64,000 bases of DNA from Taibaiella sp. GTDB lineage: Bacteria; Bacteroidota; Bacteroidia; Chitinophagales; Chitinophagaceae. Where the stretch lies: assembly GCA_016786705.1 (NCBI GenBank), contig JAEUVV010000013.1, forward strand, positions 1 to 64,000. The letters are read 5' to 3'. Below are positions 17,317-26,969 of this stretch, one piece after another (the stretch's first letter is position 1; every line of letters begins with the position of its first letter). The translations under genes and the position numbers were made by a program. The notes under the pieces are model-generated. The model was not told the origin of the DNA. It saw nothing but the letters and a program-made list of their open reading frames with translations, and did not search any database.

Positions 17317-17627
17317 TTTATTTTTATAGTTTTTTACAGAATCTCTTTAGTACAAAATTCAATAATCCTACTGAATTTTCAAAAGCAAATTTTATGCGTT
17401 TTCAATAATTTTCCAAAACAAAAACATAATTTTTTTTATCGCATTAAACTTTCTCCCTATTTGGTACATCTATGTAAGTATATTCCTAATTAGCAATATT
17501 TTATTAGCTATTGTTAGGAGATTTACAAATTCACGGTATGTGAAAAAAGTTTTTTGTTTGTTGATTAAAAAAATATATTTTTGTATATGAAGTAGTCTAA
17601 GTACTACCTAAACCTTAAAATTAAAAT
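17317..17627. other. AT-rich intergenic region with a strong promoter
   Basis: A 311-bp stretch between the divergent low-complexity protein and the short T9SS protein. Apart from the promoter at 17553-17583 it contains homopolymeric A/T runs and no open frame with coding character. Confidence 0.6.
17553..17583 (+). promoter_or_regulatory. Consensus Bacteroidota promoter for the short T9SS protein
   Basis: TTTG (17553-17556), 19 nt, then TATTTTTG (17576-17583): an exact match to TTTG-N19-TAnnTTTG. The ATG is 45 nt downstream. Confidence 0.75.
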
Positions 17628-18002
17628 ATGAAAATATTCTACAAAATAATTATTCTTTTGAGCCTTTCTTTAGCAGGGGTTTCTTATAGTGCCGAAGCAC
17701 AAAGCAATGAGCAACAAAGGATTTACAGCAATGGCGCTGATAAAAAACTGACGGCTTATCCCACTCCGGCCAACAATACCGTTTACTTTAAGCTATCTGC
17801 CGGCCTCCGTGCAGAAGCCAGAACTGTAGAATTGGTTAGCGTAATCGGAAGAACAGTAGCCATACAGAAGATTAACGTAAATGATAATGACGATATTGTC
17901 TTCAGCAATTTAAGTCAGCTTCCCGAAGGCGTTTATGTTGGCGTTACCAAAAATGCAGACGGTAAAGTTTTACAAACTACCAAACTGATCATCCAACGAT
18001 AA
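17628..18002 (+). CDS. Short secreted protein that is almost only a T9SS type A sorting domain
   Basis: 124 residues. A signal peptide occupies residues 1-24 (ending AEAQ). From about residue 40 the rest is a Por-secretion (T9SS type A) C-terminal domain: YPTPANNTVYFKL, LVSVIGRTVAIQKI, FSNLSQLPEGVYVGV and the terminal TTKLIIQR, with the conserved GVY turn. Normally this domain is the last 70-80 residues of a large cargo protein; here only about 15 residues lie between the signal peptide and the domain. It has a consensus promoter and a strong terminator, so it is a separate, probably well-expressed gene and not the fragment of a larger one. Its role is unknown. Confidence 0.85.
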   Translation: MKIFYKIIILLSLSLAGVSYSAEAQSNEQQRIYSNGADKKLTAYPTPANNTVYFKLSAGLRAEARTVELVSVIGRTVAIQKINVNDNDDIVFSNLSQLPEGVYVGVTKNADGKVLQTTKLIIQR

Positions 18003-18027
18003 GCATTAAAAAGCTATTTTTTTCTCA

Positions 18028-18055
18028 ACGGAAGCCTTAAAAGCTTCCGTTTTTT
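18028..18055 (+). terminator. Rho-independent terminator after the short T9SS protein
   Basis: 8-bp stem ACGGAAGC/GCTTCCGT (18028-18035 and 18043-18050) with a 7-nt loop and a run of six T. Confidence 0.85.
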
Positions 18056-18135
18056 CATTATTTTTCAAACTGGAATCAAATACCGAATTTTACATTATAC
18101 CTATTAAAAATTCAAGACCACAAAGAGCGAATCAT

Positions 18136-20382
18136 ATGAACAGAATATTATATACACAGATAGACGAAGAACAGGAAAAAAAACTCATCTTAAGACAATA
18201 CAGGGCCCTGCTTAAAGCGCTGAAAGAGCGTATTAAAAAAGGGGACCGCAAGCTGTTAAGAAGAGCTTTTGAAATGTCTGTAGACGCACATAAAGAAATG
18301 CGCCGTAAATCCGGCGAACCTTATATTTTACATCCCCTGGCCGTAGCCCGCATTACGGTTGAAGAAATCGGGCTTGGAGTAACTTCAGCCATATGTGCCT
18401 TGCTGCATGATGTGGTGGAAGATACTGAAATCACCCTGGAAGATATCAGCCAGGAATTCGGCAGCGTATATGCCCGCATTATTGATGGCTTAACCAAGAT
18501 CAGTAATGTCGTAGAATTTAAAAACGGCGTTTCCATGCAGGCGGAAAACTTCCGTAAAATATTACTTACACTGGCCGATGACCCGCGGGTAATTCTTATT
18601 AAGCTGGCGGACCGCCTGCATAATATGCGTACCCTGAACAGTATGGCCCGTGAGAAGCAAATGAAAATCGCTTCTGAAACCACCTATATCTACGCCCCAC
18701 TGGCCCATAGATTGGGGCTTTACGAGATCAAATCGGAACTGGAAGACCTCAGCCTGAAATATACCCAACCGGACGTTTATATCGACATCGCCCGGAAACT
18801 GAAAGAAACCAAGAACAACCGCACAAAATATATTAAAGAGTTTATCAAACCGATTAAACAGGAGCTGGAACTCTCGGGTTTTAATTTCGAAATTTACGGC
18901 CGGCCTAAATCGGTACACTCTATTTACAATAAAATAAAGACCAAAGGGGTCACCTTTGAAGAAGTATTTGACCTCTTTGCGATCCGTATCATCCTGGACA
19001 GCGACCGCGATCATGAAAAAGAGGATTGCTGGCGCGTATACTCCATCATCACCAACTTTTATCATCCCAGCACAGACCGGCTACGGGACTGGATCTCGGT
19101 ACCCAAAGGCAATGGTTATGAGGCCTTACACACTACAGTAATGGGGCCCGGCGGACGTTGGGTAGAAGTGCAGATCCGCTCCAAGAGGATGAATGAAATC
19201 GCGGAGAAAGGGCTTGCCGCACACTGGAAATATAAAGAAGGCTCACAACAGGAAAGTAAGCTGGACGACTTCCTGAAGCATATAGGCGAAGTGCTGAGCA
19301 GCTCAGATGCCGATTCGCTGGATTTCCTCCAGGACTTCAAGCTGGACTTGTTTACCGAAGAAATTTACATCTATACCCCGAAAGGTGAAATGCGGGTGCT
19401 CCCCAAAAATGCTACAGCTATCGACCTGGCATTTGACATCCACTCGGAGCTTGGTGCACGCTGCATAGGGGCTAAAGTAAACTATAAGCTGGTACCGATA
19501 AGCTATGTGCTTAAAAGTGGCGACCAGGTAGAGATCATCACTTCCGGCAAACAAAAACCTTCGGAAGACTGGCTGAAATTTGCCGTAACCGGCAAAGCAA
19601 AGTCCAGGATAAAATATTATTTAAAAGAAGAAAAACGCCGCATTTCAGAAGACGGGAAAGCTATTGTAGAGCGCAAGCTGAATGGCCTGGGATTAAAACC
19701 CAATACGCATAATATCAACGAGATGGCGGCATATTATAAATTTCCGTCGCCGCTCGACCTGTATTATGGCGTAGCTGTTGGCAATATAGATCTAGCGCTA
19801 TTAAAAACATTCACCATTAACGGCGACAAATTTTACCAGCCGGTAAAACAAGTTGCCAAGACCGAAAAGCCCCAGGGTAGCCCTGGCTATGACCCTAACG
19901 ACGACTTCAAAGCGACTAAAGGTTCTGAGCTGATTATCTTCGGAGAAAGTTCAGATAAGATTCTTTATAAATTAGCTCCCTGTTGCCAGCCGATACCGGG
20001 TGATGATGTGTTCGGCTTTATATCCTCAGGCGAGGGACTGAAAGTACACCGCTATGACTGCCCCAACGCGCAGAGTTTACTGGCTAACTATGCCCATAGG
20101 ATCGTGAAGATCAAATGGGCAAAAAACAAGGAGATATCCTTCCTTACGGGTGTACGTATCATCGGGCTGGATGATGTAGGCATTGTTCAGGGCATCACCC
20201 ACGTCATTACTACAGAGATGCGCATCAATATGCGCTCTATCAGTATAGATTCACAGGATGGAGTATTTGATGGCACCATCAAAGTTTTTGTCAAGGATAA
20301 AGAAGAATTGGATTTACTTTGCAGCAAACTGGAAAAAATTTCCGGTGTACAGAAAGTATTAAGGTTAGAAGAGGAAAATTAA
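18136..20382 (+). CDS. Bifunctional (p)ppGpp synthetase/hydrolase, RelA/SpoT family
   Basis: 748 residues, the length of long Rel enzymes. Domains in order: HD hydrolase (residues about 45-200, with H66 and the H91-D92 of LLHDVVEDTE), synthetase (about 250-370, with RPKSVHSIYNKIK and GNGYEALHTTVMG), TGS (about 405-465, IYIYTPKGEMRVLPKNATAIDLAF), a zinc-finger/helical stretch with CCQPIPGDD near 613, and a C-terminal ACT domain. The intact HD motif means it can also degrade (p)ppGpp, expected when it is the sole Rel. The stop overlaps the start of the WbqC-like gene by one base. Confidence 0.96.
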   Translation: MNRILYTQIDEEQEKKLILRQYRALLKALKERIKKGDRKLLRRAFEMSVDAHKEMRRKSGEPYILHPLAVARITVEEIGLGVTSAICALLHDVVEDTEITLEDISQEFGSVYARIIDGLTKISNVVEFKNGVSMQAENFRKILLTLADDPRVILIKLADRLHNMRTLNSMAREKQMKIASETTYIYAPLAHRLGLYEIKSELEDLSLKYTQPDVYIDIARKLKETKNNRTKYIKEFIKPIKQELELSGFNFEIYGRPKSVHSIYNKIKTKGVTFEEVFDLFAIRIILDSDRDHEKEDCWRVYSIITNFYHPSTDRLRDWISVPKGNGYEALHTTVMGPGGRWVEVQIRSKRMNEIAEKGLAAHWKYKEGSQQESKLDDFLKHIGEVLSSSDADSLDFLQDFKLDLFTEEIYIYTPKGEMRVLPKNATAIDLAFDIHSELGARCIGAKVNYKLVPISYVLKSGDQVEIITSGKQKPSEDWLKFAVTGKAKSRIKYYLKEEKRRISEDGKAIVERKLNGLGLKPNTHNINEMAAYYKFPSPLDLYYGVAVGNIDLALLKTFTINGDKFYQPVKQVAKTEKPQGSPGYDPNDDFKATKGSELIIFGESSDKILYKLAPCCQPIPGDDVFGFISSGEGLKVHRYDCPNAQSLLANYAHRIVKIKWAKNKEISFLTGVRIIGLDDVGIVQGITHVITTEMRINMRSISIDSQDGVFDGTIKVFVKDKEELDLLCSKLEKISGVQKVLRLEEEN

Positions 20383-21026
20383 TGATACCGGTAAAAGAAC
20401 AAGATGCCATCCTACCCTGTATAGCTGCTGCTGTCCCGTTTCCACCGGTCAGTTGGTGGCAAGCTGCCATTAAAGCGAAAACGATCTGGCTGGACCCTTT
20501 TGAGCATTTCCAGAAAATGAGTTACCGGAACCGGTATTACCTGGCCGGGAAAGAAGGGAAAGCGCTGCTCAGCCTTCCTTTGCAAAAAGGAAGGAATCAG
20601 CAGCTCGCAATGGGGGAAATGCAGCTATCTTACGCGGAAAACTGGCAGAAAAATCATTGGCGTACCCTGCAAACCCAGCTGGGCAACTCTCCTTTTTTCG
20701 AATATATTGATTACCAGCTGTTTCCTTTTTTTGAAGAAAAAGAACCTGGCCTCTATAACTGGAATAAAGCCAGTATTGAGTGGGCTAATCAATTTTTAGG
20801 TCATCCTGTCGAGATCAGGGAAACAGACCGGTATATTCAAAACACGGGCAATAATATCGTCGACCTGAGAGATTTAATCCACCCAAAATCTACCCCCACC
20901 CCGCAAAAGGAATACCACCAGGTATTTAAAAGCGATGCCGGTTTCCTCCCCGACTGCTCCATCCTGGACCTTATTTGCTGCGAAGGTAAAAATGCCTTGA
21001 ATATAATTTTAGACTCCGGGAATTAA
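20382..21026 (+). CDS. WbqC-family protein
   Basis: 214 residues from the ATG at 20382, which shares a base with the rel stop codon (TAATG). This start is preferred over an upstream in-frame one that would lie inside rel. It begins with IPVKEQDAILPCIAAAVPFPPVSWWQAA and contains SYRNRYYLAGKEGKALLSLPL and the C-terminal YHQVFKSDAGFLPDCSILDLICCEG, typical of the WbqC family, first noted in O-antigen clusters; biochemical function is unsettled. Coupling to the stringent-response enzyme is the only context. The stop codon lies at the edge of a 17-bp hairpin. Confidence 0.8.
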   Translation: MIPVKEQDAILPCIAAAVPFPPVSWWQAAIKAKTIWLDPFEHFQKMSYRNRYYLAGKEGKALLSLPLQKGRNQQLAMGEMQLSYAENWQKNHWRTLQTQLGNSPFFEYIDYQLFPFFEEKEPGLYNWNKASIEWANQFLGHPVEIRETDRYIQNTGNNIVDLRDLIHPKSTPTPQKEYHQVFKSDAGFLPDCSILDLICCEGKNALNIILDSGN

Positions 21027-21065
21027 TTATTATTTCACAATCTATTGTGAAATAATAATTTTTTT
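21025..21065 (+). terminator. 17-bp hairpin terminator starting within the wbqC-like stop codon
   Basis: Perfect inverted repeat 21025-21041 with 21044-21060 (stem of 17, 2-nt apex) directly followed by TTTTT. The first two bases of the stem are the last two bases of the TAA stop. The right arm also supplies the -33-like TTG of the next gene's promoter. Confidence 0.75.
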
Positions 21066-21098
21066 ACATATCTTTACGAGACCCTAAACACTATTTAG

Positions 21099-24000
21099 AT
21101 GAAGTATCTGTATCCTGTTACAATGCTTCTTAATTGTGTATTTGCATTGCAAGCCAAAGCCCAGCAAACTTTGAGCTTCGCGGAGAATAAAGGTCAGTGG
21201 CATGCAAATGCATTATATAGAGCAGAGATCCCGGGTGGCGCTATGTTTATTTCAAACGCAGGCCCCGTTTATCACTTCGCAAGCCAGGAAGACCTGGACC
21301 ATATTCATGAGCAGGCCCATGAGCACCCTGAAAAAGATTTCACCGCATCCAGGGTCCGTGTACATGCTTACCGCCTGCAATTTGTACAGGCAAACCCCAA
21401 ACCGTTTACCGTTCAGAAAGAAAAGATCAGCTACTACGAAAATTTCTTCCAGGGAAAAGACCCTTCGAAGTGGGCCAGTAAGGTGCATCATTTCAAATCC
21501 GTAGAACAGCAAAATGTCTTTGATAATATAGACCTGGTCTATTATGCCAAAGAAAAATCGCTGAAGTACGATTTCATCGTAAAGCCCGGGGCCCGGCCTG
21601 AAACGATTCGATTAAAAATGGACGGTGCCAAAGCAAGTATTAATGAACGGAAACAATTAGTAATCCAAACTTCCGTCAACACGGTTATAGAAGATGCACC
21701 GGTAGCCTTCCAGGTCATTAAGGGTGAAACGCTTTTCGTAGATTGCCGCTATCATTTAGACCAGGACATTATCGGGTTTGAAACAGGCAACTATAACCAA
21801 CAGTACCCCCTTATTATAGATCCGGACCTGATCTTCGCCACCTATTCCGGCGCGCAGTCTTCCAGCTTCTACTCTTACACGTCCACCTTTGATTATGCCG
21901 ACAATACAATCACTGCAGCCCTGGGCTTCGGTATGGGCTGGCCTGTACAAACCGGGGCTTATGATGTTACCTTTAACAGTGTTACAGATGTAGCCCTGAT
22001 GAAGCTCAATGGCACGGGCAGCAGCAGGATCTTTGCGACTTACCTGGGCGGGAATACCGCAGATTTCCCTTATTCACTTTCCTGCGCCAACAACAGCAAT
22101 CATATATTCCTGATCGGCAATACGCAATCTCTGGATTTCCCGGTTACTCCAAACGCGATACAGCCCACTTTTGGCGGGGGAACCAGCGATATTTTCATTT
22201 CAAAAATCAGCAGTGATGGCACCCAGCTACTCGCCTCTACCTACCTCGGGGGCAATGCCACCGAAGGGGTAGATGTATATTCACCTATAGCCGCTGTCAA
22301 CAAATCTCCCTCTGTATTAAGGTTCAATCAGGTCGATCATTCCGTATGGTTTACCTCTACCAGCACAAGTACCAATTTCCCCGTAACGTTAAATGCCCTT
22401 CAATCGGCACCTTTACAAAACGGTCCGGTACTGGTACAGGTAGATACCAATTTATCACAGTTAAAGTATAGTACCTTTTTCAACATTAACGGCGATCTGT
22501 TTTTCCACGATTTAAAATACAACAATAAGAACCAGTTATTTCTTTGTGGTAATACCGCCGCAAGCAATATAGGTACAGCCAATACCCTTAATCCCAATTA
22601 CCTGAACGGCATTGCCGATGGCTTCGTTATGAAGTTTAACGGCAACAATAAAACGATTACCGCCTGTACTTACCTGGGCACCAGCGATGTGGACATAGCC
22701 ACAAAACTGGCGCTCATGCCGGGGCAGGATAAATTGTATGTAAGCGGCACCAGTATGGGCAGCTACCCGGTCTCCGCGAATGCTTACAGTCAACCCAATT
22801 CTTACAACTACATACAATGCCTGGATTCCAGCCTTGTACTTAACATGGGAGCGTGTAATTTTGGCGGACCAGATTATTTTTATGCTTCTGATATTTATGT
22901 AAGCACATGCAATGCACTGGGTATCGCCGGTATTAAATACAGCAATAATTTCCCTACTACGCCCAATGCCTATTCCACTACCGGCGAATTCTGGTTTGGC
23001 AACTTCAACCTAAATCTTACCAACCTGACCTATGCTACCTGTTATGGCTACGGCGGGCATAGCCATAACGGTACTTTCAATTTTGATCCTATAGGTAATA
23101 TCCACCACTCCGTTTGTGATATAGGTGGCACGTTCGTGACTTCGCCCAATGCCTGGTCTCCGAACAAGCAGACTTCGGGTTATGACATGATCAGTTTCAA
23201 ATTTGACATTACCAATGTGGATAAATTGCTCTCTTTTACCTTATCACCTTCCTCAAGAGATACGGGCTGCGCGCCTCACCTGGTAAGTTTTATCAACCAT
23301 AGCTATAATTATGACAGTTATTATTGGGACTTCGGCAATGGCGCTACTTCCAATCTTTACGCGCCCAGCATAAATTACACCACGCCGGGCGTTTACAAAG
23401 TGGTACTGACCGGCTACAACCAGACCTGTAATTTCGAGGATAAAGATTCCATCTACATTGTTGTGAAAGCCACGCAACAAATCAAGCCTTATGCTTCCGA
23501 TACCACCGTATGTAGTCATGTCATTCCGCTTACCCTGCAACTGGATAGCTTAAGCCCGGCTCACCTGGGTAACTATTATACCATCGACTGGCAGCCCCAT
23601 GCAGCCATAATCGGCAATTTTAACGGTACTACTGCCCAGGTCAACCCTAAAATAGCTCCTGAAATTACCGTACATATACTGGGTAACCAAAATGATAGTG
23701 TTTGTATTACTGATACATTTGTCAAAATAAGCGTACACCACTTTGACAGTGTAGGCATTGAGGTCTATCCGCAGATCAGTGAAGTCTGTTCCGGCGACTC
23801 TGTCCTGATTACCGCTACCGGCGGCATTAATTATACCTGGACACCTGTTACGCATTTACAGTTTACGGCCGATCATACTGCCTACAGCAAGCCGGAGGCT
23901 ACCACTACTTACCGGATCAGCATAAAAGATACTTTAGGTTGCATTTATGAACGCTATAGTACGGTGAATGTACTGGAGCGGGATAAAGTAGAAGCAGGCC

Positions 24001-24479
24001 CCGACCAGGTGGTTAAATTTGGCGAACCGGCCCAATTACATGGCATCACCAACAGCAGTAATTACTACTGGCTGATCGACAATGTGCCGGCTTTCCACAA
24101 CCAGGCTTCCCCGGTTGTGCATCCAGGCGATACCAGCCTCTATTACCTTATCGGCATTCACAGCAACGGCTGTACGGCTATGGACTCCGTCTATGTGTAT
24201 GTAAATGATTTAAAGTCCCCTAATGTTTTCTCTCCTAATGGAGATGGCCTGAATGATGATTTCTTCCCTATCCCTTATAATGATTTTGTGGAAATTATCA
24301 ACTTTTCCATTTACAACCGTTACGGGCAGCGTATTTTTTTCACTAATAAATTACGTCAGGCCTGGAATGGCCAACAGAATGGCCGGGATGCAGACCTGGG
24401 GGTGTATATCTATCATGTTGAATACAAAATAGGCGCCAAAACCTATCATTTAAAAGGGGACGTTACCCTGGTAAGGTAA
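21099..24479 (+). CDS. Large T9SS surface protein: SBBP-type propeller, PKD domain, type B sorting domain
   Basis: 1126 residues with a signal peptide (1-21, ending AKAQ). The N-terminal domain (22-240) starts with SFAENKGQWHANALYRAEIPGG, as in DUF7948 proteins. Residues 240-690 contain SBBP-like beta-propeller repeats (ATYLGGNTADFPYS, LASTYLGGNATE, TACTYLGTSDVD). A PKD domain lies near 715-790 (DTGCAPHLVSFINHS, YYWDFGNGATS). A second beta domain follows, and the last 90 residues are a gliding-motility-associated (type B) T9SS sorting domain: SPNVFSPNGDGLNDDFFPIPY, FSIYNRYGQRIFFT, WNGQQNGRDADLGVYIYHVEY. Export by T9SS and attachment to or release from the surface are expected. Preceded by a TATCTTTA -7-like box. 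Confidence 0.92.
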   Translation: MKYLYPVTMLLNCVFALQAKAQQTLSFAENKGQWHANALYRAEIPGGAMFISNAGPVYHFASQEDLDHIHEQAHEHPEKDFTASRVRVHAYRLQFVQANPKPFTVQKEKISYYENFFQGKDPSKWASKVHHFKSVEQQNVFDNIDLVYYAKEKSLKYDFIVKPGARPETIRLKMDGAKASINERKQLVIQTSVNTVIEDAPVAFQVIKGETLFVDCRYHLDQDIIGFETGNYNQQYPLIIDPDLIFATYSGAQSSSFYSYTSTFDYADNTITAALGFGMGWPVQTGAYDVTFNSVTDVALMKLNGTGSSRIFATYLGGNTADFPYSLSCANNSNHIFLIGNTQSLDFPVTPNAIQPTFGGGTSDIFISKISSDGTQLLASTYLGGNATEGVDVYSPIAAVNKSPSVLRFNQVDHSVWFTSTSTSTNFPVTLNALQSAPLQNGPVLVQVDTNLSQLKYSTFFNINGDLFFHDLKYNNKNQLFLCGNTAASNIGTANTLNPNYLNGIADGFVMKFNGNNKTITACTYLGTSDVDIATKLALMPGQDKLYVSGTSMGSYPVSANAYSQPNSYNYIQCLDSSLVLNMGACNFGGPDYFYASDIYVSTCNALGIAGIKYSNNFPTTPNAYSTTGEFWFGNFNLNLTNLTYATCYGYGGHSHNGTFNFDPIGNIHHSVCDIGGTFVTSPNAWSPNKQTSGYDMISFKFDITNVDKLLSFTLSPSSRDTGCAPHLVSFINHSYNYDSYYWDFGNGATSNLYAPSINYTTPGVYKVVLTGYNQTCNFEDKDSIYIVVKATQQIKPYASDTTVCSHVIPLTLQLDSLSPAHLGNYYTIDWQPHAAIIGNFNGTTAQVNPKIAPEITVHILGNQNDSVCITDTFVKISVHHFDSVGIEVYPQISEVCSGDSVLITATGGINYTWTPVTHLQFTADHTAYSKPEATTTYRISIKDTLGCIYERYSTVNVLERDKVEAGPDQVVKFGEPAQLHGITNSSNYYWLIDNVPAFHNQASPVVHPGDTSLYYLIGIHSNGCTAMDSVYVYVNDLKSPNVFSPNGDGLNDDFFPIPYNDFVEIINFSIYNRYGQRIFFTNKLRQAWNGQQNGRDADLGVYIYHVEYKIGAKTYHLKGDVTLVR

Positions 24480-24497
24480 GCCTGCTGAAAATAATGT

Positions 24498-24536
24498 AAA
24501 AAGACCTATAATGCTGACGGCATTATAGGTCTTTTT
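24498..24536. terminator. Bidirectional terminator between convergent genes
   Basis: Perfect 17-bp stem AAAAAGACCTATAATGC with its complement, 5-nt loop; A5 on one side and T5 on the other, so it works in both directions for the T9SS gene and the CorC/HlyC gene. Confidence 0.9.
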
Positions 24537-24559
24537 GTTCTGCTGTTTAAAACAGTAAT

Positions 24560-25843
24560 TTATGAATGCAGCACTTTTAATTTTACGGTTTCGACTTTGG
24601 TCGGGGTGGCCAGCAGTACATCAAATTCAATCTTGTTGATAATGAGCTTCGTATTCTGTTTAGGAATCGTGGTATAATTTTTTATGATATAACCTGAAAG
24701 TGTTTCCGTATCGTCCTCCTCCATATTAATGCCATACTTTGTGCGGATGTAATCCAGCTTTAATCTTCCCGAGAATATATATTCATGCTCCGCGATCTGG
24801 CTTTCCGTATAGTCCTGGATATCATATTCATCCCGGATATCCCCGAAAATCTCTTCCAGTACATCTTCCATAGTCACTACCCCGGCGGTACCCCCAAATT
24901 CATCTATTACCCATGCGATACTCTTACGTTCCTTAGTAAACAGGTGAATAACATCAATGGCATTCATCGTTTCGGGTACCGTAGGAATACTGTGCAGTAT
25001 TTCACGGATCGTTTTGGGGCGTTTACCTAACTCGATATGGTGCACGTAACCGATCACATGGTCTATATCGCCTTCATATATAATAATTTTAGATTGCTTT
25101 GATTTTACAAAAGCATCCCTGATTTCCTGGGGAGTACTGCCGGCATCCATAGCCAGCACCTCGTTGCGGGGTATGAGGCATTTCCTTACTTTGACCTGGG
25201 AAAGGTGAATCACCTTTTCAAACAGCTCTTTATTTAATTTATCATCATCATTATGCCCCTGTAAAGTATTGCGTAAGAACAGGTTAGCATCTACTCTTTC
25301 AAAAATGGCCTGCTTACGGGGTACTTTAATGTTAAAAAGATACAGTAAGATCATTTCCGAAAAACGGATAAAAAAATTAGCCAGCGGGTTAGTAAAGCGG
25401 ATAATAAAATTCATCAGCCTGGCCCAGTACCCCAGGCTACCTTCCGGGTTATTTTCAAAAACCCTTTTACCGAAATAGCTGATGCTGCTGACGACAATTG
25501 CCGAGGCCAGGATCCAGTCGATGATCAACTGGGTATACTCAAAATCGCGCAAAGCTTCCGGCATAAAGCCCACGAGCCAGGTAGTAAGCACATGTAAAGC
25601 CAGGCAAAATCCGATCAGGGAAACGTAAAAAGCGATATTAGTAGCCGCCCAGAAACGTTCCGGCTGTTCAAAAAAACTGCCCAGCAGGACGCCGGTACCC
25701 GTCTGCTGCTTGCGCTTCAATTCTATAGTAAGGCGATTCGCGGCAAAATAGGCAAACTCAAGCCCCGTCATTACAATAATGAAGAAGAGAAAAAACAACA
25801 ATAAACCGCCTGCAATGATTAATGTCAATTGAGTAACATCCAT
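24560..25843 (-). CDS. CorC/HlyC (CNNM-type) transporter with DUF21 and CBS domains
   Basis: 427 residues. N-terminal DUF21 membrane domain with about four helices (residues 7-140; GLEFAYFAANRLTIELKRKQ after the first), a CBS pair (about 215-340; IPRNEVLAMDAG, SKIIIYEGDIDHVIGYVHHIEL, WVIDEFGGTAGVVTMEDVLEEIFGDIRDEYD), and a C-terminal CorC/HlyC domain. The family includes Mg2+/Co2+ efflux proteins; in gliding Bacteroidota a relative is named GldE, and this gene could be that one, but no other gld gene is near, so no symbol is given. Convergent with the large T9SS gene across a strong terminator. Confidence 0.88.
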   Translation of the reverse strand: MDVTQLTLIIAGGLLLFFLFFIIVMTGLEFAYFAANRLTIELKRKQQTGTGVLLGSFFEQPERFWAATNIAFYVSLIGFCLALHVLTTWLVGFMPEALRDFEYTQLIIDWILASAIVVSSISYFGKRVFENNPEGSLGYWARLMNFIIRFTNPLANFFIRFSEMILLYLFNIKVPRKQAIFERVDANLFLRNTLQGHNDDDKLNKELFEKVIHLSQVKVRKCLIPRNEVLAMDAGSTPQEIRDAFVKSKQSKIIIYEGDIDHVIGYVHHIELGKRPKTIREILHSIPTVPETMNAIDVIHLFTKERKSIAWVIDEFGGTAGVVTMEDVLEEIFGDIRDEYDIQDYTESQIAEHEYIFSGRLKLDYIRTKYGINMEEDDTETLSGYIIKNYTTIPKQNTKLIINKIEFDVLLATPTKVETVKLKVLHS

Positions 25844-25960
25844 AGATCAATACTGATTTTAAGCTTAAGTCTTCAGGTAAAGATAATAGATAATTTTCAG
25901 AAAGCAGGATCAAAAAACCAGCTTTCCACAGTCATATTCATCGATTTAGTAATTAAATAT

Positions 25961-25968
25961 TACCTTTG
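25961..25968 (+). promoter_or_regulatory. -7 element for nusB
   Basis: TACCTTTG fits TAnnTTTG, 18 nt before the nusB ATG at 25987. It overlaps an in-frame TTG at 25966 that is therefore unlikely to be a start. Confidence 0.55.
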
Positions 25969-25986
25969 CTTCCCAATTTTAATAAC

Positions 25987-26931
25987 ATGATCAGTCGTAG
26001 AAATATAAGAATTAAGGTAATGCAGGCCCTGTACGCATTAGAAGCCTATGCACAGACAGACTTCCCGGATAAGGACGGTTTAAGAAAAAGAGGCTTGCAG
26101 GTGTTGACGGAAAAGTTCAACAAAGCGTCGGAACTATTTAATATCTCTATGCTTTACCTGGCACAGATCAGCCAATATGCGGAAACGGACGCCCGGTTAA
26201 GATCATCAAAATACCTGCCCAGCGAGGCTGATATGAATGTTAATACTAAACTTGCCGGTAATACTTACCTGTGGCAGTTACTGGAAAATGACACCTTTAA
26301 AGAGCGTGTTTCAGAAGATAAGCTGGAAGGCAAAATTGAAGCGGAACGTGTAAAGAAAATGTATCAATCCCTGGCGGGCCAGGAGGCTTACGTTACTTAC
26401 CTGGAAGCAGAAGGTCGTGAACCTGCCAGTGAAAAAAAGATCATGCAATATATCTGGAAGCACGAGATGTTGCAAAACGAGGATTTCCAGGAATACATGA
26501 CCGATACCTTTGACGGATGGGAAGATGATAAGGATATGACGATCATGTTAGTGGAGAACTTCTTCAAAAATCCTAAGCAGATCAACTTCCTGCAATTCAT
26601 TTCGGCAGAAAAGAATGAATATGCCCGCAGTCTTTTGACTACGGTGATCGAAAAAGAGGAAGTGCTGATGGAACTGATTGAACCGAAATTAAAAAACTGG
26701 GATGCGGAACGCGTAGCTGCGATTGACCTTATCCTGTTGAAAATGGGTATCACAGAGTTCTTATTTTTCCCTACCATACCTACTAAAGTTACCATTAATG
26801 AATACATCGAGGTAGCGAAACAATACAGTACGCTGCAAAGCGGCCAGTTTGTAAACGGTGTATTAGATAATACATTAAAAGAGCTGACCCAGGCCAACAA
26901 GATCAGGAAAATAGAACGTTCGAAAAATTAA
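25987..26931 (+). CDS. nusB: Transcription antitermination factor NusB, long form
   Basis: 314 residues from the ATG at 25987. It begins ISRRNIRIKVMQALYALEAY, the RNA-binding helix of NusB. E. coli NusB has about 140 residues, but Bacteroidota members are about 300, with an inserted/extended N-terminal helical half; the NusB core is at the C-terminus (AERVAAIDLILLKMGITEFLFFPTIPTKVTINEYIEVAKQYST...FVNGVLD). An upstream TTG would add seven residues but lies in the -7 promoter box. NusB acts with NusE in rRNA antitermination. Followed 38 nt later by a lipoprotein gene. Confidence 0.92.
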   Translation: MISRRNIRIKVMQALYALEAYAQTDFPDKDGLRKRGLQVLTEKFNKASELFNISMLYLAQISQYAETDARLRSSKYLPSEADMNVNTKLAGNTYLWQLLENDTFKERVSEDKLEGKIEAERVKKMYQSLAGQEAYVTYLEAEGREPASEKKIMQYIWKHEMLQNEDFQEYMTDTFDGWEDDKDMTIMLVENFFKNPKQINFLQFISAEKNEYARSLLTTVIEKEEVLMELIEPKLKNWDAERVAAIDLILLKMGITEFLFFPTIPTKVTINEYIEVAKQYSTLQSGQFVNGVLDNTLKELTQANKIRKIERSKN

Positions 26932-26969
26932 GGATACCTAAACACATCTTTTCATTATATTTACAAGCT

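Noticed and set aside
25966..25986. TTG start for nusB, seven codons earlier
   Set aside because: It falls in the TACCTTTG promoter box; the ATG at 25987 gives the usual NusB beginning.
26397..26900. 167-residue open frame on the minus strand
   Set aside because: Antisense to nusB with a Ser/Phe-rich shadow composition and no motif.
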